Of a DNA stretch of 64,000 nucleotides, positions 1 to 7,885 are shown one piece after another. Origin of the DNA: Tamlana sp. I1. Its GTDB lineage: Bacteria > Bacteroidota > Bacteroidia > Flavobacteriales > Flavobacteriaceae. Position 1 is the stretch's first letter, and the number at the start of each line of letters is the position of its first letter. The notes under the pieces were generated by a model, which was given only the letters and a program-made list of their open reading frames with translations, did no database searches and was not told where the DNA came from. The translations under genes and the position numbers were made by a program. The stretch spans positions 124,001-188,000 of the forward strand of contig NZ_JACLAF010000011.1 of NCBI RefSeq assembly GCF_015355625.1, read 5' to 3'.

Positions 1-1
1 A

Positions 2-1021
2 GAACATAAAACCCCTGCGCAACTTTTAGAGCAAATGAAAGTTGAAGTGGTTTGCACAACAGACGATCCTACAGACGATTTAGCATATCATAAACAAATT
101 GCTAAAGCCGATTTTTTCACGAAAGTCTATCCTACATTTAGAGCTGATGCTTTGTTTTTTATTGCTGAAGATGCGTTTTTAGGATATTTGAAAAAGCTGG
201 AAGCTGCTTCAAAAGTTTCAATAACTAATTTTTCAGAATTTATTGCTGCGATTGATTCTAGACTCAATTTCTTCAATGAAAACGGCTGCCGATTATCAGA
301 TTTTGGTGTTGGTGAAGCTTTGGTGATGGAAGATTGTACTTTAGAGGAAGCTTCAGTTATTTTCAAAAAACGATTGGATTCTAAACCTCTTTCAGCTTTA
401 GAAATCAATAAATACAGGTCGTTTCTATTCATTTATCTAGGTAGATACTATCATAAATTAAATTGGGTTCAACAATACCACTTAGGGCCCATCAGAAATA
501 ATAACACGCGGTTAGTTGAACAAGTGGGCTTAGATGCAGGTTGCGATTCGATTGGCGATTTTCCTATGGCAGAATTTATGTCGGCACTATTTAATTCCTT
601 AAATTCAACAAACCAATTAGCGAAAACAATCACTTATAATTTAAATCCATCGCAAAACGAAGTGTTCGCAACCATGATGGGAAATTTCCAAACAGGAGGC
701 ACGCCAGGTAAAATGCAATGGGGGTCGGGTTGGTGGTTTTTAGACCAAAAAGATGGTATGGAAAAGCAATTAAATACCTTGTCTAACATGGGCTTATTAA
801 GTCGTTTTGTGGGCATGTTAACCGATAGTAGAAGTTTTTTATCATTCCCAAGGCACGAATATTTTAGAAGGCTATTGTGTAATGTTATTGCCGAGGATTT
901 AAAACAGGGTTTAGTACCAAATGATATCACTTTTTTAGGAAAAATGATTCAGGATATATGTTATCATAATGCCGTAAACTATTTTAATTTTAATAACCTC
1001 CATTCAAATGATGCAAATTAA
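2..1021 (+). CDS. uxaC: Glucuronate isomerase, C-terminal part (5' end outside window)
   Basis: The reading frame is already open at position 2, so the gene starts upstream; about 339 residues are visible of the roughly 470 usual for UxaC. The enzyme interconverts D-glucuronate and D-fructuronate (or galacturonate and tagaturonate) at the start of cytoplasmic hexuronate breakdown. The stretch CTTDDPTDDL near the visible start and the later segment with GWWFLDQKDGM and DSRSFLSFPRHEYFRR are typical of the amidohydrolase-like UxaC barrel. The gene overlaps the TRAP binding-protein gene by 14 bases, so uptake and first catabolic step are probably translated together. An internal ATG at 35 is not the true start, because homology continues upstream of it. 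Identification is firm; the choice between glucuronate and galacturonate is not resolved. Confidence 0.93.
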   Translation, partial: EHKTPAQLLEQMKVEVVCTTDDPTDDLAYHKQIAKADFFTKVYPTFRADALFFIAEDAFLGYLKKLEAASKVSITNFSEFIAAIDSRLNFFNENGCRLSDFGVGEALVMEDCTLEEASVIFKKRLDSKPLSALEINKYRSFLFIYLGRYYHKLNWVQQYHLGPIRNNNTRLVEQVGLDAGCDSIGDFPMAEFMSALFNSLNSTNQLAKTITYNLNPSQNEVFATMMGNFQTGGTPGKMQWGSGWWFLDQKDGMEKQLNTLSNMGLLSRFVGMLTDSRSFLSFPRHEYFRRLLCNVIAEDLKQGLVPNDITFLGKMIQDICYHNAVNYFNFNNLHSNDAN

Positions 1022-1991
1022 AAACAAAATTGCGTTGCTATTGCTAGTAAGCCTTTGCCTTTTATCCTGCAAAAAAGAAGACACTGTAAAAACTCTTTAT
1101 TTAGGACATACATTGCCACAAACACATCCTGTACACAAAGGGATTTTAGAGTTTAAAAAGGCCTTAGAAAAAAAATCGAATGGTACACTTAGAATTAAAA
1201 TTTTCCCTGATGGCCAATTGGGGTCCGAGCGTGAAGTTTTAGAATTATTGCAAATAGGAAGTGTGGCCATCACCAAAGTAAGTGCTGCAACGCTTTCTAA
1301 TTTTGTTTCAGAATATCATATTTTAGGAATACCATATTTGTTTAGAGACAAACAACATCAATTTGATGTTTTAGAAGGGCCTATTGGTAAATCGATTTTA
1401 GAGAAAGGCTCTAAGTTTTGGTTACGCGGCTTGTGTTATTATGATGCTGGAAGCCGAAGCTTTTATACTAGTAAAAAAGCCATTAGAACGCCAGAAGATT
1501 TAAAAGGGCTCAAAATTAGAGTGATGAATAATCAAATGGCTATTAATATGGTAAATGCTATGGGAGGTTCTGCAACGCCGTTGTCATACGGTGAACTTTA
1601 TACAGCCATTCAGCAAGGTGTTGTAGATGGCGCAGAGAATAACCCGCCTTCATTCGTATCTTCAAACCATTATGAAATTAGTAAATATTATACATTAGAT
1701 CAGCATTCAGCAGTACCAGATGTTCTCTTAATCGGAACCAAATTTTGGAATACGCTTTCAGATGAAGAAAAAGTTTGGGTACAAGCAGCAGCAGATGAAT
1801 CTTCACAAGCACAAAAGAAATTCTGGAACGACTCTGTTGAAGAATCTATGAAAATAGCAAAAGAAGCAGGGGTAGAGGTAATTATTCCGGATAAATCCTT
1901 GTTTGCCGAAAAATCGAAATCGGTTATTGAAGCATTTGTAAAAGAATTTCCAGAGATGGAAACTACAGTAAATAAAATACAAAATAAGTAA
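1008..1991 (+). CDS. dctP: TRAP transporter substrate-binding lipoprotein (DctP family)
   Basis: Solute-binding subunit of a tripartite ATP-independent periplasmic transporter. The N-terminus has a hydrophobic segment ending in LLSCKK, a lipobox, so the protein is probably membrane-anchored. The family pattern is clear: LGHTLPQTHPVHKG near residue 32, GQLGSEREVLE near 70, and the Arg-containing IRVMNN and GVVDGAENNP segments that form the carboxylate-binding site. Length 327 residues is normal. Two ATGs are adjacent (1008 and 1011); either could start translation. It overlaps uxaC by 14 bases and is followed after 2 bases by the small permease gene. The neighbour suggests hexuronate (glucuronate or galacturonate) as substrate; this is inference from context. 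Confidence 0.9.
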   Translation: MMQIKNKIALLLLVSLCLLSCKKEDTVKTLYLGHTLPQTHPVHKGILEFKKALEKKSNGTLRIKIFPDGQLGSEREVLELLQIGSVAITKVSAATLSNFVSEYHILGIPYLFRDKQHQFDVLEGPIGKSILEKGSKFWLRGLCYYDAGSRSFYTSKKAIRTPEDLKGLKIRVMNNQMAINMVNAMGGSATPLSYGELYTAIQQGVVDGAENNPPSFVSSNHYEISKYYTLDQHSAVPDVLLIGTKFWNTLSDEEKVWVQAAADESSQAQKKFWNDSVEESMKIAKEAGVEVIIPDKSLFAEKSKSVIEAFVKEFPEMETTVNKIQNK

Positions 1992-1993
1992 TT

Positions 1994-2485
1994 ATGGATA
2001 AAGCAGAGCTTGTTTTTAATAAGGTGAATAAACTTCTGGAATGGTTTTTAATAGGCGTATTTGCCCTTTTGGTATTAGATGTGCTTTTCCAAGTATTTTC
2101 CAGGTATATTTTAGGGACTTCTTTTACATGGACTGAAGAATTTGCCCGATTTTCTCTCATTTGGATGACCATCTTAGGAGCGGCTTATTTAAATGCAAAA
2201 AGAGAACACCTGTCTATGGATTTTTTATACGGTAAATTTTCGCTAAGAAATAAACGAAAAGCATCCATTTTTATAGAGGTATGCATCTTTCTTTTTGCGG
2301 CAATCGTGATGGGCATTGGCGGTGGTAATTTGGTATATATCACCTTACGTTTAGAGCAACTTTCGGGAACTTTACGTGTACCTCTTGGATACGTTTACGC
2401 TATTCTACCTTTTAGCGGGTTGTTAATTATGTGCTTTTCGGTATATCATATTATAAAAATTTATAAAAACAAAAACGCATTATGA
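1994..2485 (+). CDS. dctQ: TRAP transporter small permease (DctQ family)
   Basis: Four-helix integral membrane subunit of a TRAP transporter, 163 residues, normal for the family. Hydrophobic segments lie around residues 15-35, 55-70, 92-112 and 130-150. The segment FTWTEEFARFSLIWM is the signature of DctQ proteins. It sits between the binding protein and the large permease and overlaps the latter by 4 bases (ATGA), as is usual for translational coupling of the two membrane subunits. Confidence 0.9.
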   Translation: MDKAELVFNKVNKLLEWFLIGVFALLVLDVLFQVFSRYILGTSFTWTEEFARFSLIWMTILGAAYLNAKREHLSMDFLYGKFSLRNKRKASIFIEVCIFLFAAIVMGIGGGNLVYITLRLEQLSGTLRVPLGYVYAILPFSGLLIMCFSVYHIIKIYKNKNAL

Positions 2486-3786
2486 GTATTGAAGTTTTAA
2501 GTATTATTGTTTTGTTTGGTAGTTTTTTCATTCTTTTATTGTTAAAAGTTCCTGTGGCTTATAGTATTGGAATTTCAACTACTTTAAGCCTTTTGCTAAA
2601 TATTGATAGGTTGCCAGGGTTAACAACCATAGCCCAACGTATGACGACTGGTATTGATAGTTTTGCCTTATTAGCCATACCATTTTTTATTTTGGCAGGT
2701 GAAATTATGAAACAGGGTGGCATTGCCAATAGGCTTATAAATTTTGCCAAATCTTTAGTAGCGAGTTTGCCAGGTGGCCTAGCCTATGTAAATGTTTTGG
2801 CTTCCATGCTTTTTGGCGCCATTTCAGGTTCAGCTTTGGCAGCTGCTTCTGCAATAGGAAGTATCATGACCGATAGAATGGAAGATGAAGGGTATCCTAG
2901 AACCCTGAGTGCGTCTGTAAATATTACAGCATCGACAACTGGATTATTAATTCCGCCAAGTAATATTTTAATTGTTTATGCCTTGGCAAGTGGAGGTACC
3001 GCTTCTGTAGCGGCTTTATTTATTGCGGGTTATTTACCAGGAATTTTATTAGGTTTTGCCATTATGGGTTATGTGGCATTTATAGCCATTACTAGAGGTT
3101 ATGCCAAAGGTAAACGGGCTACTTTAAAGGAAGTTTGGACTTATTTTAGAAAAGCTTTTTTTAGTTTGTTACTATTGGTTATCGTGGTAGGTGGTATTGT
3201 AGCTGGTGTTTTTACAGCAACCGAAGCCTCTGTAATCGCAGTTTTATACGCAGCCATTTTGGCTTTAGTTTATGGCGATATGAAAACTAAAGATTTTCCT
3301 AAAATACTGCTGTCTAGCGCAAAAACTACAGCTGTGGTTATGTTTCTAATTTGTACCTCAATGGCGATGTCTTGGTTGTTTTCTTTTGAAAGTATTCCAG
3401 ATATGATTAGTTCGTTTTTACTAGACCAGCTAAGTAATAAATTTGCCATCTTTTTAGCCATTAACATTATTTTACTCATTATTGGTACGTTTATGGATAT
3501 GACGCCTGCCGTACTAATTTTTACGCCTATTTTTTTGCCAGTAGTTACTACTTTAGGAATGGATCCTGTGCATTTTGGTATTGTAATCGTATTAAATTTA
3601 TGTATTGGTATTTGTACGCCACCAGTAGGCACATTACTTTTTGTGGGCAGTAGTGTAGCCAAAATTTCTGTAACACAGGTGATTAAGCCTTTGTTGCCAT
3701 TTTTAGCAATAATGGTTGCCGTTTTAATGCTAATATCTTATATCCCTGAAATATCTCTGTTTCTACCTAGATTATTTGGGTTGTAA
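2482..3786 (+). CDS. dctM: TRAP transporter large permease (DctM family)
   Basis: Main transport channel of the TRAP system, 434 residues with about 12 hydrophobic segments. Family landmarks seen are LLAIPFFILAGEIM near residue 60, FGAISGSALAAASAIGS near 110, and the repeated-half motif NLCIGICTPPVGTLLF near 375. It is last in the uxaC-dctPQM group and is followed by a strong hairpin terminator. TRAP transporters use an ion gradient, and association with uxaC points to hexuronate import, which would also serve the uronic-acid part of algal polysaccharides. Confidence 0.93.
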   Translation: MSIEVLSIIVLFGSFFILLLLKVPVAYSIGISTTLSLLLNIDRLPGLTTIAQRMTTGIDSFALLAIPFFILAGEIMKQGGIANRLINFAKSLVASLPGGLAYVNVLASMLFGAISGSALAAASAIGSIMTDRMEDEGYPRTLSASVNITASTTGLLIPPSNILIVYALASGGTASVAALFIAGYLPGILLGFAIMGYVAFIAITRGYAKGKRATLKEVWTYFRKAFFSLLLLVIVVGGIVAGVFTATEASVIAVLYAAILALVYGDMKTKDFPKILLSSAKTTAVVMFLICTSMAMSWLFSFESIPDMISSFLLDQLSNKFAIFLAINIILLIIGTFMDMTPAVLIFTPIFLPVVTTLGMDPVHFGIVIVLNLCIGICTPPVGTLLFVGSSVAKISVTQVIKPLLPFLAIMVAVLMLISYIPEISLFLPRLFGL

Positions 3787-3816
3787 ATTATACTAGCTTA
3801 AAAATATAGAAAATAT

Positions 3817-3856
3817 AAAGGCTTAAAGTTCAGTTGAACTTTGAGCCTTTTATTGT
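3817..3856 (+). terminator. Rho-independent terminator after dctM
   Basis: Long inverted repeat (AAAGGCTTAAAGTTCA pairing with TGAACTTTGAGCCTTT, one mismatch) with a 2-nt loop, followed by TATTGTTTT. It lies 30 bases after the dctM stop and ends the uxaC-dctPQM operon. Confidence 0.85.
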
Positions 3857-4060
3857 TTTAGGCTATTATCGATTTAATTAAAAGTCACTTTTAACGGCGA
3901 ATTAACTTTAAGCGAAAACTCTTGAAGGTAGTTCTCCCAAGCTGATTTTGTAGGATATATTCTTCTAGTCATTGAAACTTATCCTTTATTTATCCGTATT
4001 TAAGACGATTGGCACCCCAATTATAAATGGAGTGACACAGATTTGACACACGCTTTTAAA
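3857..4060. other. Non-coding stretch, possible decayed coding remnant
   Basis: No intact gene is visible. On the minus strand a frame between 3,960 and 3,874 reads as plausible protein (IYPTKSAWENYLQEF near its start) but it lacks a start; the only nearby ATG (3,973) is in another frame. It may be the frameshifted remains of a small gene next to the tRNA, a common integration site. The evidence is weak. Confidence 0.25.
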
Positions 4061-4064
4061 TGAA

Positions 4065-4103
4065 AATACCGAAACCCTTTTGTTTAGAAAGTGTTTCGGT
4101 ATT
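4065..4103 (-). terminator. Terminator of tRNA-Met
   Basis: Perfect 11-bp inverted repeat (AATACCGAAAC at 4,065-4,075, GTTTCGGTATT at 4,093-4,103). On the minus strand the second arm runs into a T-rich stretch. It begins 4 bases beyond the tRNA 3' end. Confidence 0.8.
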
Positions 4104-4107
4104 ATTG

Positions 4108-4181
4108 TAGCGAGAGCGGGGCACGATCCCGCGACCTCCGGGTTATGAATCCGACGCTCTAACCAGCTGAGCTACCTCGCC
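4108..4181 (-). tRNA. tRNA-Met (anticodon CAU)
   Basis: On the minus strand the sequence folds as a complete tRNA: acceptor GGCGAGG, D arm GCTC-AGCTGGTTA-GAGC, anticodon loop TTCATAA with CAT anticodon, variable region AGGTC, T stem GCGGG/CCCGC, and acceptor 3' strand TCTCGCT plus discriminator A. CCA is not encoded. It has a paired first base (G1-U72), so it is not an initiator tRNA; elongator Met is the best call, and Ile2 (lysidine-modified CAU) is the alternative. Two oddities are an A-C apposition at 31-39 and a T loop reading ATCGTGC, in which the usual T54/A58 pair is swapped to A54/T58. Confidence 0.9.
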
Positions 4182-4313
4182 ATAATTTGAGGCTGCAAAT
4201 ATATAAACATTATTAATGTTACCAAACAGAACTGAAAAAAAATAATATTAAATTTTATACCCTCACTTATCAATTTATGTATATATTGGCAGATATAAAT
4301 TTCAAAAGTACTT

Positions 4314-4706
4314 ATGGACGACAAAATTAGATTTGATATTGAATTTCCTATACACGCTTCCCCTCAATTATTATATCAATATATATCTACACCTTCTGGT
4401 TTGTCAGAATGGTTTTCGGATAATGTAAACTCTCGAGGCGAGATGTTTACTTTTATTTGGGACGGCAGTGAAGAAAAAGCTAAACTTTTAAATAAAAAAA
4501 GCGGCGAACGCGTAAAATTTAGGTGGTTAGAAGACGTAGAAGACGAGTTAAGTTATTACTTTGAAATTAGAATACAAGTGGATGAAATCACTAAAGATGT
4601 GTCTTTAATTATTACAGACTTTGCTGAAGATGATGAAATCGATGAATCAAAAATGCTTTGGACCAATCAAATTTCTAGTTTAAAGCAAGTATTAGGTTCT
4701 GCTTAA
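4314..4706 (+). CDS. START-like domain protein (SRPBCC superfamily)
   Basis: A 130-residue cytoplasmic protein with the helix-grip pattern of activator-of-Hsp90/START-like proteins: IEFPIHASPQLLYQYISTPSGLSEWFSD at the N-terminus, then alternating beta strands containing FTFIWDGSEE and VKFRWLED, and a C-terminal helix. This small family is widespread in Bacteroidota; its ligand is unknown. It is a single gene between the tRNA and a hairpin at 4,738. No signal peptide is present. The fold assignment is good; the function is not known. Confidence 0.8.
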   Translation: MDDKIRFDIEFPIHASPQLLYQYISTPSGLSEWFSDNVNSRGEMFTFIWDGSEEKAKLLNKKSGERVKFRWLEDVEDELSYYFEIRIQVDEITKDVSLIITDFAEDDEIDESKMLWTNQISSLKQVLGSA

Positions 4707-4737
4707 TTACAAATAGCATATTTTAAATTATATTTGT

Positions 4738-4773
4738 CCCGCTTACAAAATAATGCTGTAAGCGGGCTTTTTT
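4738..4773 (+). terminator. Hairpin with T-tract abutting the next start codon
   Basis: Perfect 10-bp stem (CCCGCTTACA at 4,738-4,747 and TGTAAGCGGG at 4,757-4,766) followed by CTTTTTT. It has the form of an intrinsic terminator for the START-like gene, but the T-tract ends exactly at the ATG (4,774) of the downstream gene. Confidence 0.8.
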
Positions 4774-5616
4774 ATGACAAATTTTAACGGAACACTTTTA
4801 GACGGAAACGCATTTTTATCAATCAAAAATAGGGGGTATGCTTATGGTGATGCCCTTTTTGAAACGATTAAATCAAGCGGCGGAAAAATTTTATTTTGGG
4901 AAGATCATTATTTCAGGTTAATGGCTTCCATGCGAATAATGCGTATGGAAATTCCTATGAATTTTACCATGGAGTTTCTTGAAAGTGAAATTCTAAAAAC
5001 CTTAGAAGCTAATAATTTGGCTAAGGAGTCTGCCCGTGTAAAATTAATGGTGCATAGAAATGAAGGGGGCTTATACACGCCTAGCACAAATCATGTAAGT
5101 TTTGTGATTTCTGTAAATTCAATTCAAGAAAACTTTTACGCTATTCAGGATGAGTTTTACGAAGTCGATTTGTTTAAAGACTACTATGTGTCACCAAGTT
5201 TATTATCTACCCTAAAAACCAATAATAAAGCCTTAAACGTCGTTGGAAGTATATATGCTAAAGAAAATAGCTTAAACAACTGTTTACTTCTCAACACAAA
5301 CAAGCAGGTTGTTGAGGCTTTAAATGGAAATGTTTTTTTAGTAAAAGGAAACACGATTAAAACGCCGCCTTTAAGTGATGGCGGATTAAAAGGCGTGATG
5401 CGTACGCAACTTATAAATATTATTAAAACGGTTGCAGAATATGAATTGGTAGAAGAATCAATTTCGCCTTTCGAACTTCAAAAAGCAGACGAAATATTTA
5501 TAACAAACGTTATGGTAGGAATACAGCCAGTAAGTAAATACAGGAAAAAAAGCTACACCAACGATGTTGCAAAAACATTGCTTCAAAAGTTAAATGTAAA
5601 AATACGCTTAGCTTAA
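4774..5616 (+). CDS. Class IV aminotransferase (aminodeoxychorismate lyase / branched-chain aminotransferase-like)
   Basis: PLP enzyme of fold type IV, 280 residues. Seen are the N-terminal RGYAYGDALFETIK motif near residue 20, the likely Schiff-base lysine in STLKTNNKALN near residue 147, and the VEALNGNVFLV segment that replaces the usual EGT/S-N-F phosphate-binding loop. Members act as 4-amino-4-deoxychorismate lyase in folate synthesis or as branched-chain or D-amino-acid aminotransferases, and sequence alone does not decide. The start at 4,774 fits the family N-terminus but sits in the T-tract of a terminator-like hairpin with no visible ribosome-binding site. The stop overlaps the convergent YqgE gene by 4 bases. 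Confidence 0.85.
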   Translation: MTNFNGTLLDGNAFLSIKNRGYAYGDALFETIKSSGGKILFWEDHYFRLMASMRIMRMEIPMNFTMEFLESEILKTLEANNLAKESARVKLMVHRNEGGLYTPSTNHVSFVISVNSIQENFYAIQDEFYEVDLFKDYYVSPSLLSTLKTNNKALNVVGSIYAKENSLNNCLLLNTNKQVVEALNGNVFLVKGNTIKTPPLSDGGLKGVMRTQLINIIKTVAEYELVEESISPFELQKADEIFITNVMVGIQPVSKYRKKSYTNDVAKTLLQKLNVKIRLA

Positions 5617-6173
5617 TTGTAACTAGGGTTTTCGGGGGCATTAGACCAAATGCTATATTCGCCACCAAATTCTAGCATTTTTTCTTTCCAGAAAGAAGCG
5701 TAGTCTTTTTCTATGATGCTGTTTTTATAAACATTATCTGAAACCACCCAAGAATTCGCTTTTAATTCGTTTTCTAATTGATTGGTATCCCATCCAGAAT
5801 AACCAAGGAAAAAACGAATATCATTTTCGTTAATGGTGTTTTCTTTAATAAGTTCAGCTACACGATTAAAATCGCCACCCCAATAAATTCCTAAAGAAAT
5901 TTCAATACTATTTGGTATCAATTGTGGGATTTTATGAATAAAGTATAAATTATCCTGTTCTACAGGACCACCGTTGTACACTTTAAAGGTGGCTTCCAAT
6001 TCTGGAATTAATTCATTTATAGTATAGTCTAATGGTTTATTTAATATAAATCCTATAGAGCCTTCATCAGAATGGTCAGCTAGCAAGACTATAGAACGGT
6101 TAAAAGAAACGTCTCCAATAATTGCTGGTTCAGCAATTAGTAAATCTCCCTTTTTGGGCTTTATTGTAACCAT
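5613..6173 (-). CDS. YqgE/AlgH family protein (UPF0301)
   Basis: A 186-residue cytoplasmic protein. Family marks are KGDLLIAEPAI at residues 8-18, the GFILNKPL segment near residue 42, YNGGPVE near residue 68, LGIYWGGDF and FFLGYSGWD. The biochemical role of YqgE/AlgH is unsettled; in Pseudomonas AlgH was linked to alginate regulation. It is transcribed towards the aminotransferase gene and shares the last 4 bases with it. Confidence 0.93.
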   Translation of the reverse strand: MVTIKPKKGDLLIAEPAIIGDVSFNRSIVLLADHSDEGSIGFILNKPLDYTINELIPELEATFKVYNGGPVEQDNLYFIHKIPQLIPNSIEISLGIYWGGDFNRVAELIKENTINENDIRFFLGYSGWDTNQLENELKANSWVVSDNVYKNSIIEKDYASFWKEKMLEFGGEYSIWSNAPENPSYN

Positions 6174-6241
6174 ATGTCGAGGAATTAGTAACTAAATCTA
6201 ATATTTATTTATTAAAAAAGCAACTCTTTTGGGTATATATC

Positions 6242-6276
6242 AAAAAAAGCCCCCAATATTGGAGGCTTTTTGTATT
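6242..6276 (-). terminator. Terminator downstream of HU gene
   Basis: Inverted repeat AAAAAGCCTCCAATATTGGGGGCTTTTTTT on the minus strand read in two arms (AGCCTCC / GGGGGCT) with A- and T-runs on both sides. It lies just after the HU stop and could work in both directions. Confidence 0.8.
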
Positions 6277-6292
6277 ATTTAGGAGTAAATAA

Positions 6293-6565
6293 TTAGTTTA
6301 CTGCGTTTGATAAATCAGAACCAGCTTTAAACTTTACAATGTTTTTAGCTGCAATTTTGATAGTTGCTCCTGTTTGTGGGTTTCTTCCATCTCTAGCAGC
6401 TCTGTTAGAAACTGACCAAGATCCGAATCCTACTAAAGAAACTCTGTTACCTTTTTTTAAAGCTCCTTCAATTTCTGTTAACGCACATTCTAAAGCCTTT
6501 TTTGCAGCTGCTTTAGTAATTCCTGCGTGTTCTGCCATTGCGTCGATTAAATCTGTTTTGTTCAT
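6293..6565 (-). CDS. HU family DNA-binding protein
   Basis: A 90-residue histone-like protein that bends DNA as a dimer and compacts the nucleoid. The sequence MNKTDLIDAMAEHAGITKAA starts at 6,565, the start expected for HU. The longer open frame to 6,661 adds an unrelated N-terminus and is not used here. The conserved GFGSWSVSNRAARDGRNPQTG segment around residues 46-66 contains the DNA-intercalating RNPQTG arm. It is a monocistronic gene with its own terminator. Confidence 0.95.
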   Translation of the reverse strand: MNKTDLIDAMAEHAGITKAAAKKALECALTEIEGALKKGNRVSLVGFGSWSVSNRAARDGRNPQTGATIKIAAKNIVKFKAGSDLSNAVN

Positions 6566-6755
6566 AATGTATAATTTATTTATTGTTAAAAGTTGGTAAA
6601 ACGTAATTGTTAAATCCATTACAAATTTATACGGATTATGCAACCATGCAAGTAACAGCAAGGGAAATACCTAGTTTTGTTAATAACTTAATACATTTGT
6701 TAATAAAGGCAGTGCATTTTATCGGATTTTTTAAAATATCAATGGCAATAAGGGT

Positions 6756-7703
6756 TTACAGCACTTTGGCATTTTCTTCAAAAGTATACCCGTTTAAAAG
6801 TGATTTTATGTCCATGGCACGTTTCCCTGGAAGCTTTATTTCTTTCAAAATGATGTAACCTCCTGTAACTGCAACTTTTAGTTCTTTTTTAGTTGAAAGT
6901 AATGTTCCAATAGGGGTATTGTGTTCAATTAATTCCTTTTCGGTGGCATAAATTTTTATATCTAATCGGTCTTCACCATTTATTAATGTGCACCATGCTG
7001 CAGGATACGGACTTAAACCGCGAATTTGATTATATATATGGTCTATGGAAGTGTTCCAGTTAATTTTACAATTGTCCTTATCGAGTTTATAGGCAGTCTT
7101 AATATCGGTAGAATCTTTCTGTGGAATGGTTTTTACAGGACCACTTTCAATTGATTTAACGGTTTTTAAAACTAAAGCGCTTCCTATGTTCATCAATTTA
7201 TCGTGAAGGCTTCCTGCATTCTCATTAGCTTCAATAGGAAGTTCTTCTTGAAGAATCATGTCGCCCGTATCAATTTCTTCATCAATAAAAAAGGTAGAAA
7301 CCCCTGTTTTTGATTCACCATTTATAATGGCCCAATTTATTGGTGCCGCTCCACGGTAGTTTGGCAATAGGGAAGCGTGTAGGTTAAAGGTGCCATATTC
7401 TGGCATTTTCCAAACCACTTTTGGTAACATTCTAAAAGCCACCACAATTTGTAGATTGGCATTTAAACTTTTTAATTCTTCTAAAAAATCGTCGTTTTTT
7501 AAGTTGGTAGGCTGTAAAACGCGTAGGTTTTTAGAAACCGCATATTTTTTTACAGCACTTTCATTTAACTTTCTACCACGACCAGCTGGTTTGTCTGGTG
7601 CAGTAATTACGCCTACTATATTATAGTTGTTTTCTACTAAAGTTTGTAAAGTGGCTACCGCAAAATCGGGAGTGCCCATAAATACGATTCTTAAATCTTT
7701 CAT
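6756..7703 (-). CDS. fmt: Methionyl-tRNA formyltransferase
   Basis: Formylates Met-tRNA(fMet) with 10-formyl-tetrahydrofolate. Length 315 residues is normal. The N-terminal RIVFMGTPDFAV begins the Rossmann-like domain; the catalytic region has NLHASLLPNYRGAAPINWAI near residues 108-128 with the SLLP motif, followed by the D in EEIDTGDMI. The C-terminal domain carries the LSPYPAAWC segment used for tRNA binding. It lies downstream of recQ on the same strand but is separated from it by 182 bases. Confidence 0.97.
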   Translation of the reverse strand: MKDLRIVFMGTPDFAVATLQTLVENNYNIVGVITAPDKPAGRGRKLNESAVKKYAVSKNLRVLQPTNLKNDDFLEELKSLNANLQIVVAFRMLPKVVWKMPEYGTFNLHASLLPNYRGAAPINWAIINGESKTGVSTFFIDEEIDTGDMILQEELPIEANENAGSLHDKLMNIGSALVLKTVKSIESGPVKTIPQKDSTDIKTAYKLDKDNCKINWNTSIDHIYNQIRGLSPYPAAWCTLINGEDRLDIKIYATEKELIEHNTPIGTLLSTKKELKVAVTGGYIILKEIKLPGKRAMDIKSLLNGYTFEENAKVL

Positions 7704-7885
7704 CTGTTGATGTCTTTATTTTTTTATTTATGAATGTGTTTTTTGAAGTAAATGTGTCAATTCTAGTGAATTTCATTCATTGTTAGGATTGAAATGATTA
7801 TAGAGAATAAAATTTTTCAATACTAATTCGAACCGAAATTTATTTTTTCAAAATGCATAATAATTCAAAAGGTGTTTTTAAAACT

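Noticed and set aside
3874-3973. Short minus-strand frames next to the tRNA
   Set aside because: The ATG and the protein-like frame do not match without a one-base shift, and no family was recognised, so no gene is called.
6566-6661. Longer HU reading frame with 32 extra N-terminal residues
   Set aside because: The added part does not resemble HU and the family start MNKTDLI is at 6,565.
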